64,000 bases of DNA. It comes from CAWDVR01 sp044869805 (GTDB taxonomy: Bacteria > Acidobacteriota > Thermoanaerobaculia > Multivoradales > SZUA-115). Below are positions 18,989-26,788 of the stretch, one piece after another. The stretch spans positions 1-64,000 of the forward strand of contig JBIOXV010000155.1 of the NCBI GenBank assembly GCA_044869805.1. The letters are read 5' to 3'. Under the pieces are notes generated by a model. The model was not told where the DNA came from, did no database searches, and saw nothing but the letters and a program-made list of their open reading frames with translations. The translations under genes and the position numbers were made by a program. How positions within the stretch are numbered: the first letter of the stretch is position 1; every line of letters starts with the position of its first letter.

Positions 18989-19831
18989 ATGCGACCTGCC
19001 TTGCTCGGCAAGCCCTGGTTCTTCGCGCTCGCGGTAGTGCTCGCCGCGAGCGGCTGCAAGGGAGGCCCCAAGGCCGACCCCATCCTCTCGCTTTCGGCGA
19101 CCGAGGCGCTGGCCCAGGGCAAGGAGCTGCTGGCGCGAGAAAAGTATCCGCGCGCGCGGCCCTTCCTGATCCATGCCTTCGAGGTGGAGCCCAACTCGGC
19201 CACCGGGCGCGAGGCCCTGCTGCTCGCCGCCGACACTTTCTATCTCGAAGGCGGCAACACCAACTACCTGTCGGCCGAGGCCAAGTACCGCGATTTCCTC
19301 AACCGCTTCCCGACCTCTGACCGCTCGGCCTATGCTCAGTTCCAGGTCGCCAGCTCGCTCGCCAAGCGCATGGAGCGGCCCGACCGCGACCAGTCGACGA
19401 CGCGCAAGGCGCTGGCCGCCTTCGAGGAGCTGCTGCGCCTCTACCCCACCTCGGAGTACGCGGCGCAGGCGCGGGAGCAGATCCGCGTGGTGCGCGACAA
19501 CCTGGCGGAGCACGAGTTCGTGGTCGGCCGCTTCTACATCCGCTACGGCATCCCGGTGGCGGCGGTGCAGCGCTTCGAGTACCTGCTCGCCACCTACCCC
19601 GAGTACGGCGAGAAGGACAAGGCCTTTTTCTACCTCGGCCAGGCCTACCAGAACGCCCGGCGCGGCGAGGAGGCGACCACTATGTTCGACCGCCTGCAGC
19701 GCCAGTTCCCCGAGAGCCCGTACGTGAAAGAGATCCCCAAGGTGCGCAAGGACGCGCCCGCGGCCGGCAAGGCCACGGAGGCCGAGAAGGCGCCGGACGA
19801 GCAGGGAGCCTCGACGGGGGGCGGGCGATGA
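18989..19831 (+). CDS. BamD-like outer-membrane assembly lipoprotein
   Basis: A 280-residue lipoprotein with signal peptide and lipobox A-A-S-G-C (Cys ~27), followed by TPR-like helices. The spacing 'A-Y-x-Q-F-Q-V-A-S-S' then 'ALAAFEELLRLYPTSEYAAQA' is typical of the BamD/YfiO family, the TPR scaffold that connects BamA to other factors during barrel insertion. The last 30 residues are a disordered Lys/Glu/Ala tail. It overlaps the next lipoprotein gene by ATGA. BamD is the best fit; a generic TPR lipoprotein remains possible. Confidence 0.8.
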   Translation: MRPALLGKPWFFALAVVLAASGCKGGPKADPILSLSATEALAQGKELLAREKYPRARPFLIHAFEVEPNSATGREALLLAADTFYLEGGNTNYLSAEAKYRDFLNRFPTSDRSAYAQFQVASSLAKRMERPDRDQSTTRKALAAFEELLRLYPTSEYAAQAREQIRVVRDNLAEHEFVVGRFYIRYGIPVAAVQRFEYLLATYPEYGEKDKAFFYLGQAYQNARRGEEATTMFDRLQRQFPESPYVKEIPKVRKDAPAAGKATEAEKAPDEQGASTGGGR

Positions 19832-20643
19832 ACCGCGAACGGCCGGGTTGGCGGCTCTGGCGGGCGAGCGCCGTGCTGCTCGCGGTGCTGCCGCTCGCGG
19901 CTTGCGCCAGCAACCCGTTCGCCGCGCGCACCGCGGCCCCCGACGAGGTGGCCGAGCTCAAAGCGCGGGTGGTGGAGCTGCAACGGCAGGTGACGGTGCA
20001 CGAGATCGAGCTCGCCCGCTTGCGCGATCGCCTGAGCGTGCTCGCGGCCGGCCGGCCGCAGGCCGCCTCGCCGCCCGCCGCCAGGCCAACGTCCCCGAGG
20101 CTCACCTACGAGCCCGTCCCGGAGACCGACACCAGCGGATCGTCCACCGGCGTTCCCATGCCGCCGGCGTCCTTCGAGGAGGGCGACCTTCCCGCGACCG
20201 ATCCGGAGCCGATCCCCGCTGCCCCGCCCTTCAGCCGTGCTCCGTCTGCTGCCCAGGCCCCGGCGACCCCAGAGGCGCAGGTGCTCTACGACGAGGGTTA
20301 CAGCCTCGTGCAGCAGGGCCGCCACGCGGAGGCCGAGGAGCGGCTGCTGAGCTTCCTCGAGAGGCATGGCTCGACCGAGCTCGCCGACAACGCGCTCTAC
20401 TGGATCGGCGAGTCCCGCTACGCGCGCCACGACTACCCGGGAGCGCTCGAGGCCTTCCAGCAGACGGCCGAGCGCTACCCGCAGGGCAACAAGCTGCCTG
20501 ATGCCTTGCTCAAGGTCGGCCTCTGCCTGCAGAAGATGGGTGACGAGGTGGGAGCCCGCGACGTGCTGACCGAGGTCGCCCGCAGGTTTCCCGGTACCGC
20601 CGCCTCGGCAACGGCCGAGGAGATCCTGCGCACCCTGTCCTAG
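19828..20643 (+). CDS. YbgF/CpoB-like TPR lipoprotein
   Basis: A 271-residue protein: signal peptide with lipobox L-A-A-C (Cys ~26), a coiled-coil (residues ~38-72, 'ELKARVVELQRQV' repeats), a Pro/Ala-rich linker and a C-terminal YbgF-type TPR block ('LYDEGYSLVQQGRHAEAEERL', 'DNALYWIGESRYARHDYPGAL', 'DALLKVGLCLQKMGD'). Coiled coil plus TPR is the CpoB layout, which in E. coli links Tol-Pal to peptidoglycan synthesis; no tol genes are present here. It is translationally coupled to the BamD-like gene. Confidence 0.8.
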   Translation: MNRERPGWRLWRASAVLLAVLPLAACASNPFAARTAAPDEVAELKARVVELQRQVTVHEIELARLRDRLSVLAAGRPQAASPPAARPTSPRLTYEPVPETDTSGSSTGVPMPPASFEEGDLPATDPEPIPAAPPFSRAPSAAQAPATPEAQVLYDEGYSLVQQGRHAEAEERLLSFLERHGSTELADNALYWIGESRYARHDYPGALEAFQQTAERYPQGNKLPDALLKVGLCLQKMGDEVGARDVLTEVARRFPGTAASATAEEILRTLS

Positions 20644-20729
20644 CTCGCCGAGCCATAGCGGCGGCTTCGCGAGGCACCACCGTGGTTCAAGCAACGCTTG
20701 AAGCGGACCGGCCTAAAGCACTCTAAACC

Positions 20730-20758
20730 TTGACACTCGGGCCAAAACAGGGTAGCTT
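20730..20758 (+). promoter_or_regulatory. Sigma-70 promoter of the LysM gene
   Basis: TTGACA at 20730-20735 and TAGCTT at 20753-20758 are separated by 17 bases. The start codon at 20833 is about 70 bases downstream. The -35 is perfect and the -10 matches three of six consensus bases. An inverted repeat (TTCAAGC, 3-base loop, GCTTGAA) lies just upstream of the -35, in an operator-like position. Confidence 0.6.
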
Positions 20759-20832
20759 GGCAAATAGAGACTTCAGTATAGGTCAGGCCTGCCCCCGAGG
20801 CTCGGCCCCCGAGGCGTGGGAGGTTCCCTGAG

Positions 20833-22032
20833 ATGATCCGACGGTCCTTCGTTGCCGCTGCCTCTCTGACTGTGCTTGCCTGGGCGAGCCCCGCGGTGGC
20901 GGCGGATCAGCCGCCGGCGAACCTCCACCTGGTCGGCGACCACTGGACGGCGTGGGATCCACCGGCGCCTCCTCCAGATGCCCAGGTCTACATCATCGTC
21001 CCCGGCGACACGCTCTGGGACCTGGCGCGGAAGTTCTACGGCGACCCCTATCTCTGGCCGCAACTCTGGGAGCGCAACCAGTACATCAGGGACGCGCACT
21101 GGATCTATCCTGGCGATCCGCTGGTGATCGGGCCGCAGGTCGCGGCGGCCGAGAGCCTGGACACCGTCGACTTCGGAACCGGAGAGGGCGGCGAGGGTAC
21201 CGCCCCCGGCGGCGCCCAGCCGGAGGCCGCCGTGGACTTGAGCCGCGAGCTACAGCCGGCGGAGGCCGCCGCCGGTGCCCCGGTGCCGCTGGGCACGGAG
21301 TCGGATATCTACTGCTCGGGCTACATCGGCGATCTCGAAGAGTCCTTCCCCTACTCGATCGTGGGCTCCGAGTTCGAGGTCCTGTCGCCGCCCCTCGAGG
21401 GGGTCGGCCGGGCAACCGGTACCTACGGCTCGGCGGACACGGTCAAGTACGGGCTCGACACCGGCGACATCGTGTACCTGGACGGTGGCCGGGCGAGTGG
21501 CTTGGAGCCCGGGACCTTGCTCAGCGCGGTGGTGCCCACCCGCGCCATCACCCATCCGACGACCAAGAAGGTCTTCGGGCGGATCTATCGCTACACCGGC
21601 AGGCTCCGCGTCCTCTCGGTGCAGGACGACACGGCGATTGCCGAGCTGGTTGCGACCTGCGACCCCATCACCGTGGGCTCGCGCCTCAAGCTCTTCGAGC
21701 CGGAGCCGGTGCCGCTCGCGCGCCGCACGGTGCCGCGCCCCGTCAACTACCCCTCGCCGGCCGCCAGCCTGGTGGGCGCGCCGGTGATCCTCGCCGCGCA
21801 GGACGACATCGTGGCGCTCGGGCAGGACCACGTGGTGTTCATCGATCGCGGTGCCGACGCCGGCGTCACGCCGGGCGACATCTACACCATCTACCGCCTG
21901 CACCCCAAGGGCCTGCCGCCGGTCGTCCTCGGCGAAGTGGGAGTGCTCTCCGTGCACCCGCACTCCTCGGTCGTCAAGATCATCGCCTCGCGTCACACCA
22001 TCTACCGCGGCGATCTTCTCGAGCTCAAGTAG
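20833..22032 (+). CDS. Secreted LysM-domain protein
   Basis: A 399-residue protein with a signal peptide (cleaved near AVAA-D, residue 24). A LysM domain at about 52-98 ('VPGDTLWDLARKFYGDPYLWPQLWERN' region, broken by an extended W-P-Q-L-W turn) predicts peptidoglycan binding. The remaining 300 residues are beta-rich with no named domain; 'YPGDPLVIG' closes the LysM unit. This long LysM protein type recurs in Acidobacteriota and Deltaproteobacteria with unknown role. It has its own sigma-70-like promoter, and a strong hairpin sits 29 bases after its stop. Confidence 0.82.
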   Translation: MIRRSFVAAASLTVLAWASPAVAADQPPANLHLVGDHWTAWDPPAPPPDAQVYIIVPGDTLWDLARKFYGDPYLWPQLWERNQYIRDAHWIYPGDPLVIGPQVAAAESLDTVDFGTGEGGEGTAPGGAQPEAAVDLSRELQPAEAAAGAPVPLGTESDIYCSGYIGDLEESFPYSIVGSEFEVLSPPLEGVGRATGTYGSADTVKYGLDTGDIVYLDGGRASGLEPGTLLSAVVPTRAITHPTTKKVFGRIYRYTGRLRVLSVQDDTAIAELVATCDPITVGSRLKLFEPEPVPLARRTVPRPVNYPSPAASLVGAPVILAAQDDIVALGQDHVVFIDRGADAGVTPGDIYTIYRLHPKGLPPVVLGEVGVLSVHPHSSVVKIIASRHTIYRGDLLELK

Positions 22033-22060
22033 AGCGAGCCCCCGCCGGGAGCTGTGGTAT

Positions 22061-22090
22061 CCTGCCCGGGTCAAATCAGACCCGAGCAGG
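22061..22090 (+). other. Hairpin between LysM gene and Fis-like gene
   Basis: CCTGC-c-CGGGTC (22061-22072) pairs with GACCCG-a-GCAGG (22079-22090): 11 base pairs with one mismatch and a 6-base AAATCA loop. No T-tract follows, so it is either a factor-dependent terminator of the LysM transcript or a leader structure of the Fis-like gene, which starts 50 bases later. Confidence 0.5.
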
Positions 22091-22140
22091 ACAGCGGCTC
22101 GACCGCGAGCCCGGCAAGCCAGAAGAGCGAGGTGCGTGCG

Positions 22141-22413
22141 GTGGCGGAACAGAATCTCAACGGCAGCCTGTCGCGGATCGTGGATGAGCTGGTGCGGCGA
22201 GGCATCACTCTCGAGCAGGCACGCCGTGAGTTCGAGCGGCAGTTCATCGTTGCCTCACTGAAGTCGAACGACGGCAATTTCTGCCGTTCCGCCAGGTCCC
22301 TGGGTGTCCACCGCAACACCCTCCGCAACAAGGTTTCGACCCTCGGCATCGAACCCGAGGACATGCGCGCTCGCGGCCGCAAGCCCGCCCGCCGCCGCAC
22401 TGCGCAGATCTGA
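22141..22413 (+). CDS. Fis-family DNA-binding regulator
   Basis: A 90-residue protein ending in a Fis/NtrC-C-type helix-turn-helix: 'NFCRSARSLGVHRNTLRNKV' is the two-helix signature shared by Fis and the C-termini of sigma-54 activators. The N-terminal half ('LSRIVDELVRRGITLEQARREFER') is a helical dimerisation segment. Start: GTG at 22141 with GCGAGG upstream; an in-frame GTG at 22132 and an ATG at 22054 are alternatives, but the latter precedes the hairpin. It may assist the sigma-54-type promoters in this window (inference). Confidence 0.82.
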   Translation: MAEQNLNGSLSRIVDELVRRGITLEQARREFERQFIVASLKSNDGNFCRSARSLGVHRNTLRNKVSTLGIEPEDMRARGRKPARRRTAQI

Positions 22414-22445
22414 CCCCCCACTTTTGCCCCGGGCGGTTCCGTGTT

Positions 22446-22461
22446 TGGCACGGAACTCGCA
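22446..22461 (+). promoter_or_regulatory. Sigma-54 (-24/-12) promoter of the lytic transglycosylase
   Basis: TGGCACGGAACTCGCA: GG and GC are separated by exactly 10 bases, and one mismatch (TCGC for TTGC) departs from consensus. It predicts a start near 22472 and a leader of about 150 bases before the ATG at 22624. The rest of the 210-base gap holds no other recognisable element. Confidence 0.65.
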
Positions 22462-22623
22462 CTTGATTGCCTCTTATGCGTAAGCGGCCGCCCGGCGCAG
22501 TCTCCGCGGCGGTACGAGAAAAATCTTCGAGCCGGCGCCGTCGGCACCTCTGAGTGCCGATTCTGCCGCATCCCGCCTTAATGGCCGGCTTGGAGGCAGC
22601 AGCCCGCGGAGGGATCTTGGACT

Positions 22624-23370
22624 ATGGTCAAGAAGACTGCACGTGTGCCCCTATTGGCCGTCGTGAGCCTTTTCTCTTTTGCCGTCGCCTTCTCCTCTTT
22701 CCCATCCATCCCCACGGTACGCGACATCGCCTGGCGGCAGGCGTCGGACCTGCAGGCGTTCCTCGGCTCCGTCAACCACCCGTACTCGCCGGACCTGCCA
22801 CCGCAGGAGTTCCACCTGGTGGAAGAGGACACGTTCTCCTCGGTGCTGACCGAGGAGCAACGGAGCTTCGAGCTGTTCGGGCCGATGGAGAAGCGCGCGG
22901 GCAACGCGGCGCTGCCGATGGGAGTTCCGTTCCGCGCCGCGATCGAGCGCACCGCCGAGCGCTACGATCTTGACAGCCGCCTGCTGGCCGCGGTGGTGGA
23001 GGCGGAATCGAACTTCAACCCGCGGGTGGTTTCACCGAAGGGAGCCGTGGGCCTGACGCAGGTGATGCCGACCACCGCGCCGCAAAGCCGCGCAGGCGGC
23101 CCCGCGGACCTCCATGATCCGGACGTCAACCTCGACGCCGGCGCGCGTTACCTGCGCCTCCTGCTCGACCAGTTCGAAGGCAATACCGAGCTGGCGCTCG
23201 CCGCCTACAACGCGGGCCCGGGCAATGTCGCGCGCTTCCGCGGCGTGCCACCCTTCAGCGAAACTCGTGTCTACGTGCAGAAGGTGATGCGGCTCTACGA
23301 GCGGCATCAGAGCGCGGAGCACGCCGTCGCGGAAGAGCCCACGCCCGCGCCGGCCTCGACCGCGCCCTGA
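22624..23370 (+). CDS. Soluble lytic murein transglycosylase (SLT family)
   Basis: A 248-residue exported enzyme: N-terminal hydrophobic signal/anchor (residues 8-27), then an SLT catalytic domain from about 100 to 225. The catalytic Glu lies in 'VVEAESNFNPRVVSPKGAVG'; 'LTQVMPTTA', 'NLDAGARYLRLLL' and 'LALAAYNAGPGNV' complete the goose-lysozyme-like signature. It cleaves peptidoglycan glycan strands to 1,6-anhydro-muropeptides. A GGAGG lies 11 bases before the ATG. It is convergent with tatA and probably sigma-54 controlled. A role in opening the wall for pili or secretion is possible but not shown. Confidence 0.92.
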   Translation: MVKKTARVPLLAVVSLFSFAVAFSSFPSIPTVRDIAWRQASDLQAFLGSVNHPYSPDLPPQEFHLVEEDTFSSVLTEEQRSFELFGPMEKRAGNAALPMGVPFRAAIERTAERYDLDSRLLAAVVEAESNFNPRVVSPKGAVGLTQVMPTTAPQSRAGGPADLHDPDVNLDAGARYLRLLLDQFEGNTELALAAYNAGPGNVARFRGVPPFSETRVYVQKVMRLYERHQSAEHAVAEEPTPAPASTAP

Positions 23371-23374
23371 GCGG

Positions 23375-23590
23375 CTACTCCTTGCGGGCGTCGCTCGGGG
23401 CGGACAGCTGCGGCTGGGCGTCCCGGTCGTCGTCCGACTTGAGGCCCTTCTTGAAGTTGCGGATGCCCTCGCCCATGCTGCGCCCGAGGTTGGGCAGCTT
23501 GGTGGCGCCGAAGATCAGCACCAGGATCAACAGGATGATCAGCAGCTCGGGAACTCCCAAGCCGCCGATGAGACCAGCCACGCTCAGCAT
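23375..23590 (-). CDS. tatA: Twin-arginine translocase subunit TatA/E
   Basis: A 71-residue protein with the TatA layout: a short N-terminal membrane helix ('PELLIILLILVLIFGA'), the hinge 'FGATKLPNLGRSMGEGI', an amphipathic helix with 'NFKKGLK', and an acidic tail. TatA multimerises to form the pore for folded proteins carrying RR signal peptides. The frame runs 17 codons further upstream, but this ATG fits the family and has a GGGAGC site. tatB and tatC are not in the window. Confidence 0.92.
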   Translation of the reverse strand: MLSVAGLIGGLGVPELLIILLILVLIFGATKLPNLGRSMGEGIRNFKKGLKSDDDRDAQPQLSAPSDARKE

Positions 23591-23659
23591 GATTGCGCTC
23601 CCGGAGCGCCCGAGCCGAGAAGCCGGCTCCACGCTCCTCAAGATCGATCGCCGGCCAGT

Positions 23660-24631
23660 CTAACAGAAGCCACTCGCCGCGACCCGGCGGGAGAGAGCGG
23701 GCACCAGCCCCTCGCCTTCGGGCGTGCGGGCGAGGTGGAAGAGGGCGCGCGCCAGCGTCGGCGGGATCAGCGGCAGGTGGCGATCGATGCCGCGCCTCGC
23801 GAATGCGGCGAACGTGCCCACCGCCTTGAGCGTGCGCTGCGCCGCGGCGCGGTGATAGGCGAGGCGTTGCGCCGCGGTCGAGAGCCTGGATGCCAGGATC
23901 TCCGCGGTGAGCTCGGGCGGCGGAAAGAGGCTGTCGTTGAGCAGCGAGGCGAGATCGTAGAACGGCGGGCCCAGCCGCAGGTCCTGGTGGTCGAGCACCC
24001 AGAGCCCGAGCCCAGACGGGGATCCAAAGACCCTCACGGCCAAATTACGGGCCATGAAGTCGCGATGGCAGGGGACGGCGCCAGCAGCGCCGAGCGCTTC
24101 GCACAGCGCGCCGAGCGCGTCCTCCAGGCGGCGCGCCTCGGCTGCGCCTCCCAGCAAGCCGTGCGGCTCGAGGAACACCTCCCACGTCTGCCGGAGCTCC
24201 CGGGCCAGGAGCTCGCCATCGAGCGGCGGGTTGAGAGCGGCCACGGCGGCGGCCGGCAGGCCCGCGATGCGCTCCGCGATCTCGGCGGCGCGGTGAAACA
24301 ACGGCGTGAGGGCCGCCCACGGCTCGGTCGCGAGGTCGTAGAGGGTGCGCGGGCCCACGTCCTCGACCAGCATCACGCCGCACTCGCAGTCGCTCGCCAC
24401 GATGCGCGGCACCGCCACGCCGATCCCCTCGAGGAGCTGCGTGGTGGCGAGGAAGCGGTGACAGGAGGCGAGGATCGACGGCGGGTAGACAGCGAGGATC
24501 GCCGTGCCACCGGCCGCGGCGCCGAGGCGCGCATAGCGGCGCACCGAGACGTCTCCCGGCAGGGCCACCAGGGTCTCGGGGGCATGGCCCGCGGCCCTCA
24601 GCCAGGCCTCGACTTCCGGTGCCAGTTCCAT
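23660..24631 (-). CDS. Aminoglycoside phosphotransferase-fold kinase, AmgK-like
   Basis: A 323-residue protein of the APH/choline kinase fold. 'CHRDFMARNL' is the catalytic loop H-x-D-x4-N, and 'LDHQDLRLGPPFYDLASLLND' supplies the Mg-binding D-x-D-like site. The N-terminus ('GDVSVRRYARL') matches the sugar kinase AmgK, which phosphorylates MurNAc/GlcNAc at C1 in peptidoglycan recycling; the usual partner MurU is not adjacent. It starts at 24631 and is divergent from the small gene at 24676, sharing a 44-base promoter region. An alternative is another small-molecule kinase. Confidence 0.75.
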   Translation of the reverse strand: MELAPEVEAWLRAAGHAPETLVALPGDVSVRRYARLGAAAGGTAILAVYPPSILASCHRFLATTQLLEGIGVAVPRIVASDCECGVMLVEDVGPRTLYDLATEPWAALTPLFHRAAEIAERIAGLPAAAVAALNPPLDGELLARELRQTWEVFLEPHGLLGGAAEARRLEDALGALCEALGAAGAVPCHRDFMARNLAVRVFGSPSGLGLWVLDHQDLRLGPPFYDLASLLNDSLFPPPELTAEILASRLSTAAQRLAYHRAAAQRTLKAVGTFAAFARRGIDRHLPLIPPTLARALFHLARTPEGEGLVPALSRRVAASGFC

Positions 24632-24635
24632 CGCG

Positions 24636-24641
24636 TATAAT
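24636..24641 (+). promoter_or_regulatory. Consensus -10 element upstream of the rlmN operon
   Basis: A perfect TATAAT lies 35 bases before the ATG at 24676. The hexamer 17 bases upstream (CTTCCG) is a poor -35 and lies inside the divergent kinase gene's start region. Confidence 0.45.
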
Positions 24642-24675
24642 CCCCGAGCGATTCTTGGGCGGAAAGCATAGTCGA

Positions 24676-24969
24676 ATGAAAAAGCAGGACGCCGACCTCC
24701 GCGAGCTACTGCGCGATCTGGGACGCGCGCTGTCGCAGTCCATCGCGCATTCGCCGGAAATCCACCGCACCCTGCGCCGCTTCCACGAAGAGGGCTACAC
24801 GCTGCACTTGACGCTCGACTGCAAGCGCCAGCCACCGGCGGTCGAGCCGGTGGCCGTCGCGCGCCGTGGCGCGGCCGCCGAGCCGAGCTTCACGATCGAC
24901 GCGCGCGACCTGTCCTTTCTGCGCTCGATCGGGATCGATCCCACCCGGCGTCTACGCCGGCGAAAGTGA
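24676..24969 (+). CDS. Conserved hypothetical protein coupled to rlmN
   Basis: A 97-residue, charged, mostly helical protein. 'LRELLRDLGRALSQSIAHSPEIHRTLRRFHEEGY' precedes a short beta strand ('YTLHLTLDC') and a C-terminal basic tail with 'LSFLRSIGIDPTRRLRRRK'. I recognise no domain. Its stop overlaps the GTG of rlmN (GTGA), so translation is coupled, which hints at a link to RNA modification or translation. The basic tail would suit nucleic-acid binding. Confidence 0.65.
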   Translation: MKKQDADLRELLRDLGRALSQSIAHSPEIHRTLRRFHEEGYTLHLTLDCKRQPPAVEPVAVARRGAAAEPSFTIDARDLSFLRSIGIDPTRRLRRRK

Positions 24970-26024
24970 CCAAACCGCCGCTCCTGGGTCTTTCGCGTTC
25001 CGACCTTGCCGCGGCGCTCGCCGAGGTCGTCGACCGTCCCTACCGCGTCGAGCAGATCTACCGGGCCTTGAACCAGCGCGGTGTCGAGAGCTTCGACGCC
25101 ATCACCGATCTCGCCAAGCCCCTGCGCAGCGAGCTCGAGGCGCGCTTCGAGGTCGGTGGAGCGCGCGTCGTCGAGCACCTGCCGGCGAGCGACGGCAGCG
25201 AGAAGCTTCTCCTCGAGCTTGCCGACGGCGCCACCATCGAGGCGGTCGACATCCCCGACGGCGACCGCCGCACCTTCTGCATCTCGAGCCAGGCGGGATG
25301 CGCTCTGGCCTGCAGGTTCTGCGTCACCGGCTTCTGGGGCGCGGGCCGCAACCTGACGAGCGGCGAGATCGTCGGCCAGGTGCTCGCCATGCGGCGCTTG
25401 CGGGAGATCGATTCCGCGGGCCTCAACCTGGTGTTCATGGGGATGGGCGAGCCGCTGCTCAACCTGGAGGCGCTCGCCGCCTCGCTCGCCATCCTGACCG
25501 AATCGATCTCCTGGCGGCGGATCACGGTGTCGACCGCCGGCGTGGTGCCGGGGATCCAGGCGATGGCCGGATGGGACAAGCGCCCCAACCTCGCGGTCTC
25601 GCTGCACGCGCCCGACGACGAGCGGCGCGATCAGGTGATGCCGATCAACAAGAGCTACCCGCTCGCCGAGCTGCTGGCGGCGCTGGCCCGCTTCCCGCTC
25701 GAGAAGGGCCGCAAGATCACCTTCGAGTACCTCCTGATCCGCGGCTTCAACGATCGGCCGGCCGACGCCGACCGGCTGGCGAAGCTGGTCGAACGCCTGC
25801 CCGCCAAGGTGAACCTGATCCCGATCAACCCGGACCCGGTGCTCGGCGGAAGCATGGTGCCGCCCGCTGCCGAAGTAGTGGACCGGTTCCGCGACCGCCT
25901 GCGCCAACGCGGGCTCGTTGCCACCGTGCGGCGGCGGCGTGGCGACGAGGTGAGCGCGGCGTGCGGTCAGCTCCGCGCCTTCGGCCGCGAGGCCCGCGGG
26001 TTCAGGCTACGCACGGCGGTCTGA
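24966..26024 (+). CDS. rlmN: 23S rRNA/tRNA (adenine-C2) methyltransferase RlmN
   Basis: A 352-residue radical-SAM enzyme that methylates A2503 of 23S rRNA and A37 of some tRNAs. The 4Fe-4S cluster motif is C112-x3-C116-x2-C119 ('GCALACRFC'). C333 ('SAACGQL') is the methyl-carrying cysteine that resolves the covalent intermediate. 'VFMGMGEPLLN' is the SAM-contact motif and 'SLHAPDDERRD' is also typical. The GTG start overlaps the upstream small gene; the 3' end overlaps convergent pgeF by 18 bases. Confidence 0.96.
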   Translation: MTKPPLLGLSRSDLAAALAEVVDRPYRVEQIYRALNQRGVESFDAITDLAKPLRSELEARFEVGGARVVEHLPASDGSEKLLLELADGATIEAVDIPDGDRRTFCISSQAGCALACRFCVTGFWGAGRNLTSGEIVGQVLAMRRLREIDSAGLNLVFMGMGEPLLNLEALAASLAILTESISWRRITVSTAGVVPGIQAMAGWDKRPNLAVSLHAPDDERRDQVMPINKSYPLAELLAALARFPLEKGRKITFEYLLIRGFNDRPADADRLAKLVERLPAKVNLIPINPDPVLGGSMVPPAAEVVDRFRDRLRQRGLVATVRRRRGDEVSAACGQLRAFGREARGFRLRTAV

Positions 26025-26747
26025 GACGCGCCAGATCAGCGCCGCGTTGCGCCCGGCGGCGGTGCCGTCGAGCCGGTAGCTCGCCAGCCGATCCGCCGCG
26101 CAGCGCGTGCAGGCATCGACCCGGCGCACGTCCTCGATGCCGGTGCGGGTGAGCTGCGCAGCCACCGCGGCACCGAGGTCGAGGTGGGGCCTGGCGCCGG
26201 CGCCCGGCTGCCTGAAGTCGGCGCCGGCCGCGGCGCACACCTCCCGCGCCACTTCTTCGCCGACCTCGTAGCAGCAAGGCCCGATCGCCGGCCCGATCCA
26301 CGCCGTCAGCCGGCCCGGTGACAGCGGCAGGGCCTCGACCGTGGCCCCCACCACGCCGGCAGCGATACCGCGCCATCCGGCGTGCACGGCGGCGACGGCG
26401 CCCGCCCCGGCTCGAGCGCCGCCCAGAAGCACCGGCACGCAGTCGGCGGTGACGACCAGCACGGCGAGGTCCGGGTCCGCGGTCCACAGCGCGTCGCCTT
26501 CGCCGCAGTCCCCGGCGGCAGCCTCGCGCACGCGGGCGGAATGCACCTGCTTGACCCACGCCGCTTCGAGCCGCGGGCTCTCGCCGAGGCACGCGAGGAG
26601 CGTGGAGCCTTCCCAGGCCGGTCCCCGGCCCACGAAGCGCACCTCGAGCTGCGGCGTCGAGTCGCGCCACAGCCAGAAGCCATGCGCCTCGATCGGGCCG
26701 GGGCAGGCCCGTTCCGGGAGCTCGCAGGGGACCGGCGGGAGTGCCAT
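26007..26747 (-). CDS. pgeF: Multicopper polyphenol oxidase-like/purine nucleosidase PgeF family
   Basis: A 246-residue protein of the YfiH/DUF152 family. Its zinc/copper-site motifs are visible: 'KQVHSA', 'TADCVPVLL', 'AVHAGWRGIAAGVV', and the C-terminal 'IGPAIGPCCYEVGEEV' with vicinal cysteines. Family members were named as laccases but include purine nucleoside phosphorylases and the peptidoglycan editing factor that limits misincorporated L-Ser. The function here cannot be decided from sequence. It overlaps rlmN tail-to-tail. Confidence 0.88.
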   Translation of the reverse strand: MALPPVPCELPERACPGPIEAHGFWLWRDSTPQLEVRFVGRGPAWEGSTLLACLGESPRLEAAWVKQVHSARVREAAAGDCGEGDALWTADPDLAVLVVTADCVPVLLGGARAGAGAVAAVHAGWRGIAAGVVGATVEALPLSPGRLTAWIGPAIGPCCYEVGEEVAREVCAAAGADFRQPGAGARPHLDLGAAVAAQLTRTGIEDVRRVDACTRCAADRLASYRLDGTAAGRNAALIWRVSDRRA

Positions 26748-26788
26748 CGCGGCCGGATTGTACCCACGATAGACTGCCCCGAAACGTC

